Source of the DNA: JBCCSZ01 sp039199225
GTDB taxonomy: Bacteria > Bacteroidota > Bacteroidia > Chitinophagales > Saprospiraceae
Reading direction: 5' to 3'
Length of the DNA: 34,933 nucleotides
NCBI GenBank assembly: GCA_039199225.1
Contig: JBCCSZ010000038.1
Location: 1 to 34,933, forward strand
A program made the translations under genes and the position numbers. Of this stretch, positions 8,774-17,523 are shown in pieces. Every line of letters begins with the position of its first letter. Position 1 is the stretch's first letter. The notes under the pieces were generated by a model. It ran no database searches. It was not told where the DNA came from and saw only the letters and a program-made list of their open reading frames with translations.

Positions 8774-9145
8774 ATGGCTCAACCGTATGACATCCTTTAT
8801 GTCGATGATGAACAAGACAATCTGTTGGCATTCAAAGCTGTTTTCCGTCGAACTTTCAATGTTCACACCGCCTTGAGCGCCAAAGAAGCCATAGAATTGC
8901 TCAAAGAACAATCCATCGATCTCATTCTCAGCGATCAACGCATGCCACAAATGACGGGCATTGAATTCTTTGAACACATCATGGATGATTACCCCAACAT
9001 TGTCCGCATGGTCGTCACGGGCTACAGTGAAATGGATGTGATCACCAATGCGCTCGACAAGGGCAACATTGCTCACTACCTCACCAAGCCCTGGGATGTG
9101 GACGAGCTGAAGGACGTCATTTCACATGCCCTGGAGGCTGCCTAA
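8774..9145 (+). CDS. Single-domain response regulator (receiver only)
   Basis: 123 residues, only a CheY-like receiver. Acidic pocket residues D11, D12, phospho-acceptor D54 in LSDQRMP, the conserved Thr in VVTGYS and Lys in YLTKPWD are all present. There is no output domain, so it probably acts as a phosphate shuttle or sink, or by protein contact. The start is ATG 8774; the frame is open to 8684, but that extension does not look like receiver sequence. The receiver is strikingly similar to the N-terminal receiver of the hybrid kinase at 14746 (both read ILYVDDExDNLLAFKA and SDQRMP), so the nearby TPR kinases are the likely phosphodonors. Confidence 0.92.
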   Translation: MAQPYDILYVDDEQDNLLAFKAVFRRTFNVHTALSAKEAIELLKEQSIDLILSDQRMPQMTGIEFFEHIMDDYPNIVRMVVTGYSEMDVITNALDKGNIAHYLTKPWDVDELKDVISHALEAA

Positions 9146-9327
9146 AACAAAGACAGGCACCTTACTTTCGCAAGATACCCGCTTCATTATAATTGGATTA
9201 AACCCTATCGTTAGGATTTCTTGATTTTCCACTGGTCAGCTCTTCACCATTTGATAAGGTTGGAATGTATCGACCTGTTAGACCTGCTGAAAGCTTGGTT
9301 GCGCAAGGGCTGAGGTGCTGTCAAAAG

Positions 9328-9888
9328 TTAAAACTTATAGGCTACACCAAAATTTAAGTAGCCCAGGCCATAGCCGAGTTCAGCATAGGCACCGATGTTT
9401 TCTGTGAAATAGTACTTGCATCCGACAACTGCTCCCAAGAGCAAGTGCGAACTATTGTAATCGGTCACTGCATCGTCGTTGGAGCCAAAGCTCAAGAAGT
9501 ACATGCCGAGGGTCAGACCAGCGTAGGCGTCAAATTTTTCAGATTGTGCAAAGTCCGGGTGGTAGACTGCACGAGCGGCGATCATGGTGTAACGATACGT
9601 CCAGGAGTAGCGGGTGTCCCAGAAGTTGTAATCGTAACGGCCGCTTTTGTAGCCGATTTGGCCACCGATGCCGATGTTGCCTGGCCCGACATCTTCTTTG
9701 AAGCCTTTTTCGAAGGCGATGCTCATAACAGGCGTTTGGGAGCTGTAATTGTTGGAGTAGCCACCCAGCCCGATGCCCGCCTGGGCTACCATGGTGCTGT
9801 TGTCAAATTGTGCTTGTCCTTGTGCTTGAACTGCCCAGGCAAATGTCAGAGAAAAGAGGAGTGCGAGTTGAAAGAATGTGTTTTTCAT
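9328..9888 (-). CDS. Small outer-membrane beta-barrel protein
   Basis: 186 residues. A signal peptide ends near residue 22 (AVQAQG). The mature part has alternating hydrophobic/polar strands rich in Gly, Tyr and Phe, and the protein ends in GVAYKF with a terminal Phe, as is common for 8-stranded outer-membrane barrels of the OmpW/OmpA-barrel type. No catalytic motif is visible and the ligand is unknown. It is transcribed alone, divergently from the kinase operon, with a long leader of about 100 nt from the promoter at 9991-10023. Confidence 0.75.
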   Translation of the reverse strand: MKNTFFQLALLFSLTFAWAVQAQGQAQFDNSTMVAQAGIGLGGYSNNYSSQTPVMSIAFEKGFKEDVGPGNIGIGGQIGYKSGRYDYNFWDTRYSWTYRYTMIAARAVYHPDFAQSEKFDAYAGLTLGMYFLSFGSNDDAVTDYNSSHLLLGAVVGCKYYFTENIGAYAELGYGLGYLNFGVAYKF

Positions 9889-9990
9889 AATGAATGGTTC
9901 TTAAAGGGTTTAATAAAAGTTTTGGTTTTGAAATATTTGTTTTTTGGTTTTTTGAGTTTGTCATTGTCAGTTCTTTGCTGATGACGATCA

Positions 9991-10023
9991 CAAAATTAGG
10001 GAGTGGTTGTCCTCTTCGGGAAA
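9991..10023 (-). promoter_or_regulatory. Candidate promoter of the beta-barrel gene
   Basis: Minus-strand TTTC (10023-10020), 21-nt spacer, and TAATTTTG (9998-9991), a full match to TAnnTTTG. The implied 5' leader to ATG 9888 is about 100 nt and T-rich in the plus-strand view at 9900-9965. Confidence 0.45.
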
Positions 10024-10089
10024 CGAGATTTCGTGAAGGGGGAAAATATTGGGGTGAAGGAGGAGGAGGGAGCAGTGAGGGGGAGAGTT

Positions 10090-10305
10090 GGGTGATTGCG
10101 GCGGGAGTGCTGGTGATTGGGTGAGCGGTGGTTGGGTGATTGCCTTTGGCTGGTGATTTGGGGAGCGGTGAGTGGGTGATTGGGTGATTGCGGCGGGAGT
10201 GCTTGTGATTGGGTGAGTGGTGGTTTGGTGATTGCCTTCGGCTGGTGATTTGGGGAGCGGTGAGTGGGTGATTGGGTGATTGCCTTCGGCTGGTGGTTGG
10301 GTGAT
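10090..10305. repeat. 92-bp G-rich intergenic tandem repeat, two copies plus a partial
   Basis: Copy 1 is 10090-10181 and copy 2 is 10182-10273; they differ at only four positions by eye. A partial degenerate copy runs 10274-10305. Units are built from GGTGATTGGG-like short motifs, giving strong G over C bias on the plus strand from about 10020. The period of 92 is not a multiple of three, so this is not coding repeat. It lies in the 617-base divergent gap 9889-10505. Confidence 0.85.
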
Positions 10306-10364
10306 GATACCTGCTAATGTGTTTAATGGAGTTGCTGACTGCAAACTGGATGATGATCGGGAAA

Positions 10365-10401
10365 TGTAGTGAAGTAGGAAAAAGGTGTAGTGAAGTGGGA
10401 A
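10365..10401 (+). promoter_or_regulatory. Pair of 16-bp direct repeats 21 bp apart upstream of the kinase operon
   Basis: TGTAGTGAAGTAGGAA (10365-10380) and TGTAGTGAAGTGGGAA (10386-10401) differ at one base and start exactly 21 bp apart, two helical turns. LytTR-family regulators bind paired direct repeats with this spacing, and the operon 105 bp downstream encodes one. The sequence is only a loose match to the known LytTR consensus. Confidence 0.4.
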
Positions 10402-10505
10402 TGGGGTACTTTAAGTTGTTGGATTGGGTGGGTCAATTGGATGGAGGGCGGAGGGCTTTTGTGGATTTCTTATTATTTTGAGAACTAAGAAATGTTGCTT
10501 AGCCA

Positions 10506-12638
10506 TTGAAAAAAATATTTGCCATACTGCTATTATTGGGATTGGTTCCTTCTTCTGGGTTGGTGCAGTCGGTTGCGGCTTTTCGCTTTACTCGGGGAAA
10601 TAGTGCGCATTCGGCTGATAGTCTGCTGGCAGAGCTGCTACAACAAAGTCATCGGCTGTTCAATCAAAAGCCAGATAGTGGTCGACAGTTGGCTTTGCAG
10701 GCCATTGCGTTGGCTAGCCAGCGCCAAGACCTCAAAAATCAAGGGCGCGCCTTTTTGATGCTGGGTTTATCAGAGCGGGGTTTGGGCAATATTCCGGCTG
10801 CAAAAACGGCTTACTTGACTGGCTTGAGACTTTTCCGCCAGTATGGCGACTCGGTATTGGTGGCAGAGGCCCTCATCAGCGTCGGTCGCATCTTGCAGGC
10901 TGAAGGGGAATATCCCGATGCTTTGCAAAGGCAAATACAGGCACAAGAACTGTTGCTCCAACACGAAGCTTCTCCAAATAACATGGCGACCTCCTATGGT
11001 AGCATTGGCAATCTTTATCGCTTGAGTAAGGATTATGAAAAAGCGGAGGAATTTTTTCTAAAAGCTTTGGACATCCGCCTCAAATTTCCGGAAGCTAAGG
11101 GCATTGGTTTTTCTTACAACAGCCTTGGGTTGCTGTATTACGATCTTGAAAAGTATCAATTGGCCCTGTCGTATTTCGATAAGGCCCTGCTGGCATTTCA
11201 ACAGATCGGCAATAGACAGTTCGTGGAGGTCACCTATCGCAATATGGGCAATTGTCATACAGCTGTGCGCAACTTTGAACAGGCGCGTTCCTACTATCAG
11301 CAAGCTCTATTGATTGCGACAGAGATGAACAGCAAGGAGAAAAAACTGCGCTTGAATTACCGCCTTGGAGGCTTGTTTGAAAAACAAGCGCTGTATGAAC
11401 GCGCAGTCGATTACTATTCTAAAAGCCTGCGGCTTGCTCAGGAAATTGGTAAGATCATCTCTGTTCAGGAAGCTTACATGCGGTTGTCGGAATGCTATGC
11501 AAAGTTGGGGAAGTATCAGGAGGCATTTCAGGCTTACAGGGGATACACCAGCAGTAAGGACATCTTATTCAATGAGAAATCTGACCAAAAGCTGGCAGAG
11601 CTGAAAACGCAATATGAGACGCAGCAAAAAGAACAAGCAATCGATGTATTGAACGAGCAGCGAAAGTACTTGCTCATCGGGTTGGGTTTGTTTTCGTTGT
11701 TGACTGTCCTGCTGCTACGGACCATTCAATTGCGTCGACGCGCCAATCGCCAACTCCTACAAAGTAAACGCGAGACAGAAAAAGTTTTACAGGACAAGGA
11801 ACATTTACTGAAGGAATTACAATCTACCCAAACCCAATTGATTCAAGCCGAAAAGATGGCTTCGCTCGGTCAGCTAACAGCTGGTATTGCCCATGAAATC
11901 AACAACCCTATCAACTTCATCGTCTCCAACGTCAAAGCCCTACGTTTGGACTTTGAAGATATTTCGGTCATTCTTCAACTCATTTTTAAATTACCAGAAA
12001 AGCCAACAGAAGAACAAATACAGGAGTTGACCCAAAAGTGTGTCGAGCTTGACATCCCATTTATTTATGAGGAGGTTGGTCAGTTGATCGGTGGCATTGA
12101 AAGAGGGGCTGATCGGACAGGCAAGATCATTGAAGGGCTGAAAACTTTTTCCCGCTCAAAGGGCGATCAATTCGAGAAAGCAGACATCCACAAAGGCATC
12201 GACTCTACCCTTGTCATTCTCGGCAATAAGATTGGATCCAAGATCAAGGTTGAAAAAACCTACAGCGATCTGCCGCTGGTCGAATGTCAGATTGGCAAAC
12301 TCAACCAGGTATTTATGAACATCCTCAATAATGCCGTACAAGCGATACAAGACAATGATCCACCAGAAGGCAGCATTCACATCAGCACACAACACAAGGA
12401 CGAAAAAGTCTTCATCGGCATTCGGGATACAGGCAAAGGCATGACTACCAAAACCATTGAAAAAATATTCGACCCTTTCTTCACGACCAAGGAAATCGGT
12501 AAAGGCACGGGCCTTGGACTGGCCATCAGCTATGGAATCATTGCCGACCACAACGGGCAGATCGAAGTCGAAAGTACTCCTGGAAAGGGAACGAGTTTTC
12601 AAATTATTTTGCCACTGGAATACAAGCAGGTGCCATGA
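10506..12638 (+). CDS. TPR sensor histidine kinase 1
   Basis: 710 residues. Signal peptide or signal anchor at 1-22, then roughly six to seven tetratricopeptide repeats over about 40-360 facing the periplasm, a membrane helix near 390-408, a coiled coil, and a cytoplasmic kinase core. The H-box is GIAHEINNP with His463; the N-box reads NQVFMNILNNAVQAI; G-boxes are IRDTGKGM and GKGTGLGLAIS. It starts with TTG at 10506: an in-frame TAG ends at 10502 and the next in-frame ATG would remove the signal peptide. The stop overlaps the next gene's ATG (ATGA). It autophosphorylates and probably donates to the neighbouring receivers. The stimulus sensed by the TPR domain is unknown. Confidence 0.92.
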   Translation: MKKIFAILLLLGLVPSSGLVQSVAAFRFTRGNSAHSADSLLAELLQQSHRLFNQKPDSGRQLALQAIALASQRQDLKNQGRAFLMLGLSERGLGNIPAAKTAYLTGLRLFRQYGDSVLVAEALISVGRILQAEGEYPDALQRQIQAQELLLQHEASPNNMATSYGSIGNLYRLSKDYEKAEEFFLKALDIRLKFPEAKGIGFSYNSLGLLYYDLEKYQLALSYFDKALLAFQQIGNRQFVEVTYRNMGNCHTAVRNFEQARSYYQQALLIATEMNSKEKKLRLNYRLGGLFEKQALYERAVDYYSKSLRLAQEIGKIISVQEAYMRLSECYAKLGKYQEAFQAYRGYTSSKDILFNEKSDQKLAELKTQYETQQKEQAIDVLNEQRKYLLIGLGLFSLLTVLLLRTIQLRRRANRQLLQSKRETEKVLQDKEHLLKELQSTQTQLIQAEKMASLGQLTAGIAHEINNPINFIVSNVKALRLDFEDISVILQLIFKLPEKPTEEQIQELTQKCVELDIPFIYEEVGQLIGGIERGADRTGKIIEGLKTFSRSKGDQFEKADIHKGIDSTLVILGNKIGSKIKVEKTYSDLPLVECQIGKLNQVFMNILNNAVQAIQDNDPPEGSIHISTQHKDEKVFIGIRDTGKGMTTKTIEKIFDPFFTTKEIGKGTGLGLAISYGIIADHNGQIEVESTPGKGTSFQIILPLEYKQVP

Positions 12639-14749
12639 AGCAAGCTTTGATCATATGGCTATTTTGCCTCTTTGTTTTAGGGGCATCAGCGCAACCCAGG
12701 CCGACGGACAGTTTGTATCAGCTGATTCAGGAGACCAACGATGATTCGCTTCGTGGCTATACCATGATCCGCCTTTGTAGCTTGTTGAAGAATGTCGATC
12801 CGGACAGCGCCCGTCGAATCGCCGTTCAGGCTCAACGGCTGGCCCAAGTGCACCAGCGTCCACACTTGGAGGCTACCAGCTTGTTGCACATGGCTACCAT
12901 GGATACGAAGAAAGGGGAATTTGAAAAAGCTATGCCTTTGTTGAACACTTCCCTGAAAATGTTTCGGACTGTCGGGGACTCACTCAGTGTGGCAGATGTC
13001 CTTCAGGCCATTGGCAACATACACCGGCGGCAAGGTGCTTTTTCGGAAGCGCTGAAAGTTTACCTCCAGTGTGCCGACTTGCGCGAAACACATCACGCCT
13101 CTCCGGGCAATCTCGCCAGCTCCTACATCAACATCGGCAATGTTTATTATTTTATCAAAGAATACGACAAAGCAAGAGAAAATTACGAACTGGTCCTCAA
13201 GACCTGCCGGGCGCGCAACGACCTGGAAGGTGTCGTCCGAATTTACAATAATCTCTTCGCCGTCGTCTACGCACAAGAGCGCTATGAGGAAGGCATTCAA
13301 TACCTCGAAAAAGCCCTCCACCTCAGCGATAGCCTCCGCCTCAACACCTTCAAGGCAGCCAACTTAAGTAATCTGGGCGAACTGTACCGAGCATTAAAAA
13401 ATTACCCCAAAGCACTCCGTTACAGCTCACAAGCATTGGACCTGTATACCCTTATCGATGACAAGGCACGCATCAGTATGGTTTTGAAAAATATGGGACA
13501 ACTTCACGAAGAATCAGGAGACTATGAGCGTGCCATCGGTTACTTCCAGCAAAGTCTCGATTTGGCGCGCAGCATGAAACACCGCACCAACGCCTTGGAA
13601 GCCTACAGAACACTATCCGAAGCCTATGCCAAGACCGGCCAGTATCCAGCGGCTTACGAGACATTGACCCAGTATGATTTGTTGAAAGACAGCCTGAACG
13701 ACGAGCGTTCCAACAAGGAGCTCAATAAATTGCGCACAGCTTATGAGACCGAAAAAAAGGAGGAGGAGATCAGGCGATTACAGGAAAAGGAAGCGCGCAG
13801 TCAACGCGAAAAGCAACTCTTGTTGGTTGGTATTCTTCTGTTGGCCATCATTGGTTTTGCGGCACTCTGGGCCAATTGGCAGAGGCAAAAAGCCATGCGT
13901 TTTGTGAAACTGAGGAAGGAGGAAGCGGAGCGGCTCCTGGCAGAAAAAGAACAGATGCAGGAACAGTTGATACAGATCGAAAAAATGTCGACCATTGGTC
14001 AGCTGACCGCTGGCGTTGCACACGAAATCAACAATCCCATCAATTTTATTTCCTCCAATGCACAGGCGCTACAGCAAGACTTTGACGAATTGGATGAACT
14101 GCTGCAACTCGTCACCCAGTTGGAAGGTGCGGACCCTCCAGCTGAACTGATAGAGGCACTGCGCCAAAAGAGTCGAACAACCGATGCTAAAATGTTGCGC
14201 AGGGAAATTGGTCAGTTGTTGCAAGGGATTTTGCATGGTACAGAGCGAACAATCGGCATCGTCAACAGCTTGCGCAACTTTTCGAGGAGTACCAATGAAT
14301 ACTTTGAAGAAGCAGATATTCACGAGGCGTTGGATGCTGCCCTGCTGATCCTAAGCAGTCGCATAGGGCCGGGGATCGATATCAAAAAAGCGTACGGCCA
14401 GCTGCCGCCCGTCAACTGCCAAATCAACAAGCTCAACCAGGTTTTTGTCAACATCATCAACAACGCCCTGCAGGCTATCGGAACGGAGGGCCGCCTGACC
14501 ATCACGACAACAGCCGATGCACAAACTGCCAGCATCAGCATCAGCGACGACGGGCCGGGGATGGATGCTCCAACGCTGGCGCGCATTTTCGAACCGTTTT
14601 TTACCACCAAAGCGGCTGGACAGGGAACGGGCCTTGGGCTGTCCATCAGTCAAAACATCATTCAAGCACATGGCGGCTCCATCGCCGTCAGCTCCCAAGC
14701 TGGACATGGAACCACCTTTGTCATTCACCTACCTCTAAAAAAGTTATGA
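12635..14749 (+). CDS. TPR sensor histidine kinase 2 (paralogue)
   Basis: 704 residues with the same layout as the preceding kinase: signal peptide ending GASAQ, periplasmic TPR repeats to about 360, membrane helix near 393-410 (LLLVGILLLAIIGFAALW), coiled coil, and kinase core with His463 in GVAHEINNP, N-box NQVFVNIINNALQAI, and GQGTGLGLSIS. The phospho-accepting His falls at the same residue number as in kinase 1, so the pair arose by tandem duplication and then diverged mainly in the TPR half. ATGA overlaps at both ends imply translational coupling. It probably senses a different or partner signal to kinase 1, or forms heterodimers with it. Confidence 0.92.
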   Translation: MKQALIIWLFCLFVLGASAQPRPTDSLYQLIQETNDDSLRGYTMIRLCSLLKNVDPDSARRIAVQAQRLAQVHQRPHLEATSLLHMATMDTKKGEFEKAMPLLNTSLKMFRTVGDSLSVADVLQAIGNIHRRQGAFSEALKVYLQCADLRETHHASPGNLASSYINIGNVYYFIKEYDKARENYELVLKTCRARNDLEGVVRIYNNLFAVVYAQERYEEGIQYLEKALHLSDSLRLNTFKAANLSNLGELYRALKNYPKALRYSSQALDLYTLIDDKARISMVLKNMGQLHEESGDYERAIGYFQQSLDLARSMKHRTNALEAYRTLSEAYAKTGQYPAAYETLTQYDLLKDSLNDERSNKELNKLRTAYETEKKEEEIRRLQEKEARSQREKQLLLVGILLLAIIGFAALWANWQRQKAMRFVKLRKEEAERLLAEKEQMQEQLIQIEKMSTIGQLTAGVAHEINNPINFISSNAQALQQDFDELDELLQLVTQLEGADPPAELIEALRQKSRTTDAKMLRREIGQLLQGILHGTERTIGIVNSLRNFSRSTNEYFEEADIHEALDAALLILSSRIGPGIDIKKAYGQLPPVNCQINKLNQVFVNIINNALQAIGTEGRLTITTTADAQTASISISDDGPGMDAPTLARIFEPFFTTKAAGQGTGLGLSISQNIIQAHGGSIAVSSQAGHGTTFVIHLPLKKL

Positions 14750-15756
14750 CAACCAACTTCAACATATTGTATGTCGATGACGAGCCAGATAACCTGCTGG
14801 CCTTTAAAGCCATCTTTCGACGACATTACCACGTTTTTACGGCGCAGGGCGGACTGGCGGCCCTGGCTTTGTTGGAAGAGCAGCCCATCGACCTGATCAT
14901 CAGCGATCAGCGGATGCCCAAGATGAACGGTGTAGAGTTATTGGAAAAAGTTCGGATCACCCATCCGGAAATGATTCGGATGGTACTGACGGGCTACAGC
15001 GATGTGCAGGCCATCATCGATGCGATCAACAAGGGTAAAGTCGACCGTTACATCACCAAACCTTGGAATGTCGAAGAGTTAAAAATCATCATCAGCACGG
15101 CCTTGGAATCTTACAACCTCCGAAAGCAAAACAAACAGTTGCGGGAGGAAAGAAATGCTTTGATGCTCAAATCGGCCCAGCAGGAAAAAGAAAATATTTT
15201 GGCCCAATACGAAATTCTACGCAACCAAATCAACCCTCATTTTCTATTCAACAGCATGAATATTCTTTCATCGCTCATCTCTACCAATCCCAAACAAGCC
15301 ATTACGTTTACACAAAAGTTTTCCAAGATTTATCGCAGCCTGTTAGAGTTGCGAGACCAGCAGATTATTTCCTTGGAGCAGGAATTGAATTTCATACGGT
15401 CTTACATCTTTCTGCAGAAAATGCGTTTTGACGAAAACCTGCGAGTAGACATTCAAGTAGCAGAGGAAAAAATGGCTTATTGCCTGCCTCCTTTTTCGTT
15501 GCAGCTATTGGTTGAAAATGCTATTAAACACAATGTCGTTTCACTTGACAACCCACTCAATATCACGATTCATTGCGAAGGTCATTACGCAGTCGTAACC
15601 AATAATTTACAGCCGAGAGGCAATGCGCCCAGTTCAACAAAAGTGGGCTTGAGTAATCTGCAGGCCCGCTACCGATTGATCACTCCTGAGCCGGTTGTCT
15701 TTGAGCAAACAAACAAGGAATACATTGCTAAAATACCATTGATTGAGGAGGGATGA
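14746..15756 (+). CDS. Receiver - LytS-type histidine kinase hybrid
   Basis: 336 residues and no membrane segment. An N-terminal receiver (about 1-120) has D11, D12, D54 (ISDQRMP), a Thr in VLTGYS and Lys in YITKPW. A short coiled coil (about 122-155) leads to a LytS/YehU-type kinase domain with H165 in NQINPHFLFN and N-box LLVENAIKHN. Having the receiver in front of the kinase suggests input by phosphorylation: a TPR kinase phosphorylates D54, which gates H165, which phosphorylates the LytTR regulator encoded next. The start overlaps kinase 2's stop (ATGA). The order of phosphotransfer is inference. Confidence 0.9.
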   Translation: MTTNFNILYVDDEPDNLLAFKAIFRRHYHVFTAQGGLAALALLEEQPIDLIISDQRMPKMNGVELLEKVRITHPEMIRMVLTGYSDVQAIIDAINKGKVDRYITKPWNVEELKIIISTALESYNLRKQNKQLREERNALMLKSAQQEKENILAQYEILRNQINPHFLFNSMNILSSLISTNPKQAITFTQKFSKIYRSLLELRDQQIISLEQELNFIRSYIFLQKMRFDENLRVDIQVAEEKMAYCLPPFSLQLLVENAIKHNVVSLDNPLNITIHCEGHYAVVTNNLQPRGNAPSSTKVGLSNLQARYRLITPEPVVFEQTNKEYIAKIPLIEEG

Positions 15757-15776
15757 TTACCCAAAAAATAAATTTG
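15743..15776 (+). promoter_or_regulatory. Internal promoter before the LytTR gene
   Basis: TTG (15743-15745), 23-nt spacer, TAAATTTG (15769-15776), a full TAnnTTTG match. The box lies 4 nt before ATG 15781, so a transcript from it would be leaderless. It could allow separate expression of the regulator. Confidence 0.4.
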
Positions 15777-15780
15777 AAAA

Positions 15781-16533
15781 ATGAAAGTCATTATTGTAGA
15801 AGACGAAAAATTTGCTCGGGATTTACTCGAAAAATCCCTACTGGAATTGGATGCTGGAATCGACATTCTGGCCAAGTTGGATACGGTCAAAAATACCATT
15901 GAGTGGCTGCAAAAAAACGAAGCCGACCTTTTATTTTTAGACATCCATTTAGCCGATGATCTGAGCTTTAAAATATTCGAGTCCATAGAGGTGCGCACGC
16001 CAATTATTTTCACAACCGCCTATGATCAATATGCCCTACAAGCCTTCAAAGTCAACAGCATCGACTACCTACTCAAGCCCATCGACAAAGAGGAACTCCG
16101 CCTGAGTATTCAAAAATACAAGGATACCCGGCCAGCAGCCATTTCCTTTGATTATCAAAAGATGATTGCGGCATTGAAAGACCAGCAAACAAAATTTCAA
16201 GAGCGTTTCATCGTCTCTAGAGGCGAAAAGATTTTGAGTATTAAGACTGAGCAGGTCGCTTACTTCGAAGGAGAAGACCGATATGTCTACCTGACGCGCA
16301 AGGATGGTTCTCGCTTTATCATTGATTACAAATTGGGAGACCTAGAAGGCTTGCTCAATCCGAAGCATTTCTTTCGACTGAATCGCTCGTTTATCGCCCA
16401 CTTTGAATCCATCGATCGCATGGTCAATCTATCCAAGAGTCGTGTGAAGGTCGATTTAAGCCCTGCAGCCAAACGGGAGATCATCATCAGCTCGGCCAAG
16501 ACCCGGAGTTTTAAGATGTGGTTAAATCAGTAA
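15781..16533 (+). CDS. LytTR-family response regulator
   Basis: 250 residues. The receiver covers 1-120 with E7/D8 acidic pocket, D54 in LFLDIHLAD, and Lys in YLLKPID. The C-terminal LytTR DNA-binding domain covers about 140-250 with VAYFEGEDRYVYLTRKDG and FFRLNRSFIAH. This is the DNA-binding output of the operon, most likely phosphorylated by the LytS-type kinase immediately upstream (24-bp gap). LytTR proteins bind paired direct repeats about 21 bp apart; a matching repeat geometry lies at 10365-10401 before the operon, suggesting autoregulation. Confidence 0.93.
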   Translation: MKVIIVEDEKFARDLLEKSLLELDAGIDILAKLDTVKNTIEWLQKNEADLLFLDIHLADDLSFKIFESIEVRTPIIFTTAYDQYALQAFKVNSIDYLLKPIDKEELRLSIQKYKDTRPAAISFDYQKMIAALKDQQTKFQERFIVSRGEKILSIKTEQVAYFEGEDRYVYLTRKDGSRFIIDYKLGDLEGLLNPKHFFRLNRSFIAHFESIDRMVNLSKSRVKVDLSPAAKREIIISSAKTRSFKMWLNQ

Positions 16534-16540
16534 ACACAAA

Positions 16541-17344
16541 ATGGACATCAAGATAAAGTCATACATCAAAGGGTTTAACAAATTTGAAAATAAGGAAGTC
16601 CAACTAAAATGTACTTACCTATCCGACTTGTACCATAGGGTGCTTGGCAAAAATAAGATAGGTAAACCAAATCAAATTTTGATTCAACTAAGCAATCTAT
16701 CGGAAGCATCATTCTCTGATCCTCAAGACAAAAAAGCATGCCCTTCTGCCAATCTAAATATTCATCCCGACCTGTTTGAAAAACCCACTGACTACCAATA
16801 CGAATGGATGCTTGAAAAAATTCATTTTGGCCTGATGTCATTGGCTCAAATATATGACTGGGATAAGACGCCATTTCTTGACGCCTACCAAAAACTAAAA
16901 GGCGTAGGTTTTGAATTACATACGACACTAGACCACGACCGAAAGTCTCCTAATAAATCCCAAACAGCCTCGATACACCTTATCAAAAGGGTCAGAGAAA
17001 ATGTTATTGGGCTCCAATATAAAAGGACTGATGAAGATGGTAAATTCAGCTACCTGTATGGTCTGAAAACTGTATTTGGAGATTACACCCTCAATGACTT
17101 TTTGGGAAGCCACAAAGGAAAATGGCTGGACGAAATCACTTTTCAATGGCTTACAAAAGATAAAGTTTTGGAAGTAATTTTCGACACAGAAAAGAAGCAG
17201 ATTGCTCTATGCCTCCATCCAACAAGTGAAAATGAAAAAAGGCGCCTTTCCGTGCTGACACATTTAAGAGGATTGGAACCAACAGAAAAATCCAACTTGG
17301 CACTCGGCAAAGTAATTATTTTGAAACACGACCCCAACATGTAA
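16541..17344 (+). CDS. Hypothetical protein following the LytTR gene
   Basis: 267 residues, not recognised. There is no signal peptide, no membrane helix and no familiar catalytic motif; it is rich in Lys and aromatic residues and reads as a soluble globular cytoplasmic protein. It begins 7 bp after the regulator's stop, so it is very likely co-transcribed with the signalling operon and may be an accessory or target protein. Base composition looks more AT-rich than the kinase genes. A weak hairpin with a T-tract follows at 17357. Confidence 0.8.
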   Translation: MDIKIKSYIKGFNKFENKEVQLKCTYLSDLYHRVLGKNKIGKPNQILIQLSNLSEASFSDPQDKKACPSANLNIHPDLFEKPTDYQYEWMLEKIHFGLMSLAQIYDWDKTPFLDAYQKLKGVGFELHTTLDHDRKSPNKSQTASIHLIKRVRENVIGLQYKRTDEDGKFSYLYGLKTVFGDYTLNDFLGSHKGKWLDEITFQWLTKDKVLEVIFDTEKKQIALCLHPTSENEKRRLSVLTHLRGLEPTEKSNLALGKVIILKHDPNM

Positions 17345-17356
17345 GCAAAAAATAAA

Positions 17357-17379
17357 CAGCCATCGATGGGTTGCTTTTT
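17357..17379 (+). terminator. Weak candidate terminator of the signalling operon
   Basis: A short stem (CAGCC pairing with GGTTG, one G-U pair) with a 7-nt loop, followed by CTTTTT, begins 12 bp after the stop of the hypothetical gene. The stem is short, so intrinsic termination is uncertain. Confidence 0.4.
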
Positions 17380-17523
17380 GGAGGTATTTTTTAAAATAAT
17401 CGTATCTTATACACGCTTCCATCTACCAAAGGAAACCAACTAAGAAATACATATTTTGATCATACACCACAGGTAGAAGTATAAGTCATACACCTGCGTC
17501 CTTGCTGGTAAATAACCAAGAAA

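Noticed and set aside
9988..10344. Minus-strand Pro/Thr/Gln-rich 118-residue frame over the G-rich repeat
   Set aside because: Low-complexity, covers the promoter region of the barrel gene, and the 92-bp period is not a multiple of three, so successive copies are read in different frames.
17461..17500. Direct repeat CATACACC and CAGGT/ACCTG half-sites before Gfo/Idh 1
   Set aside because: Too short and imperfect to separate from chance without comparison to related genomes.
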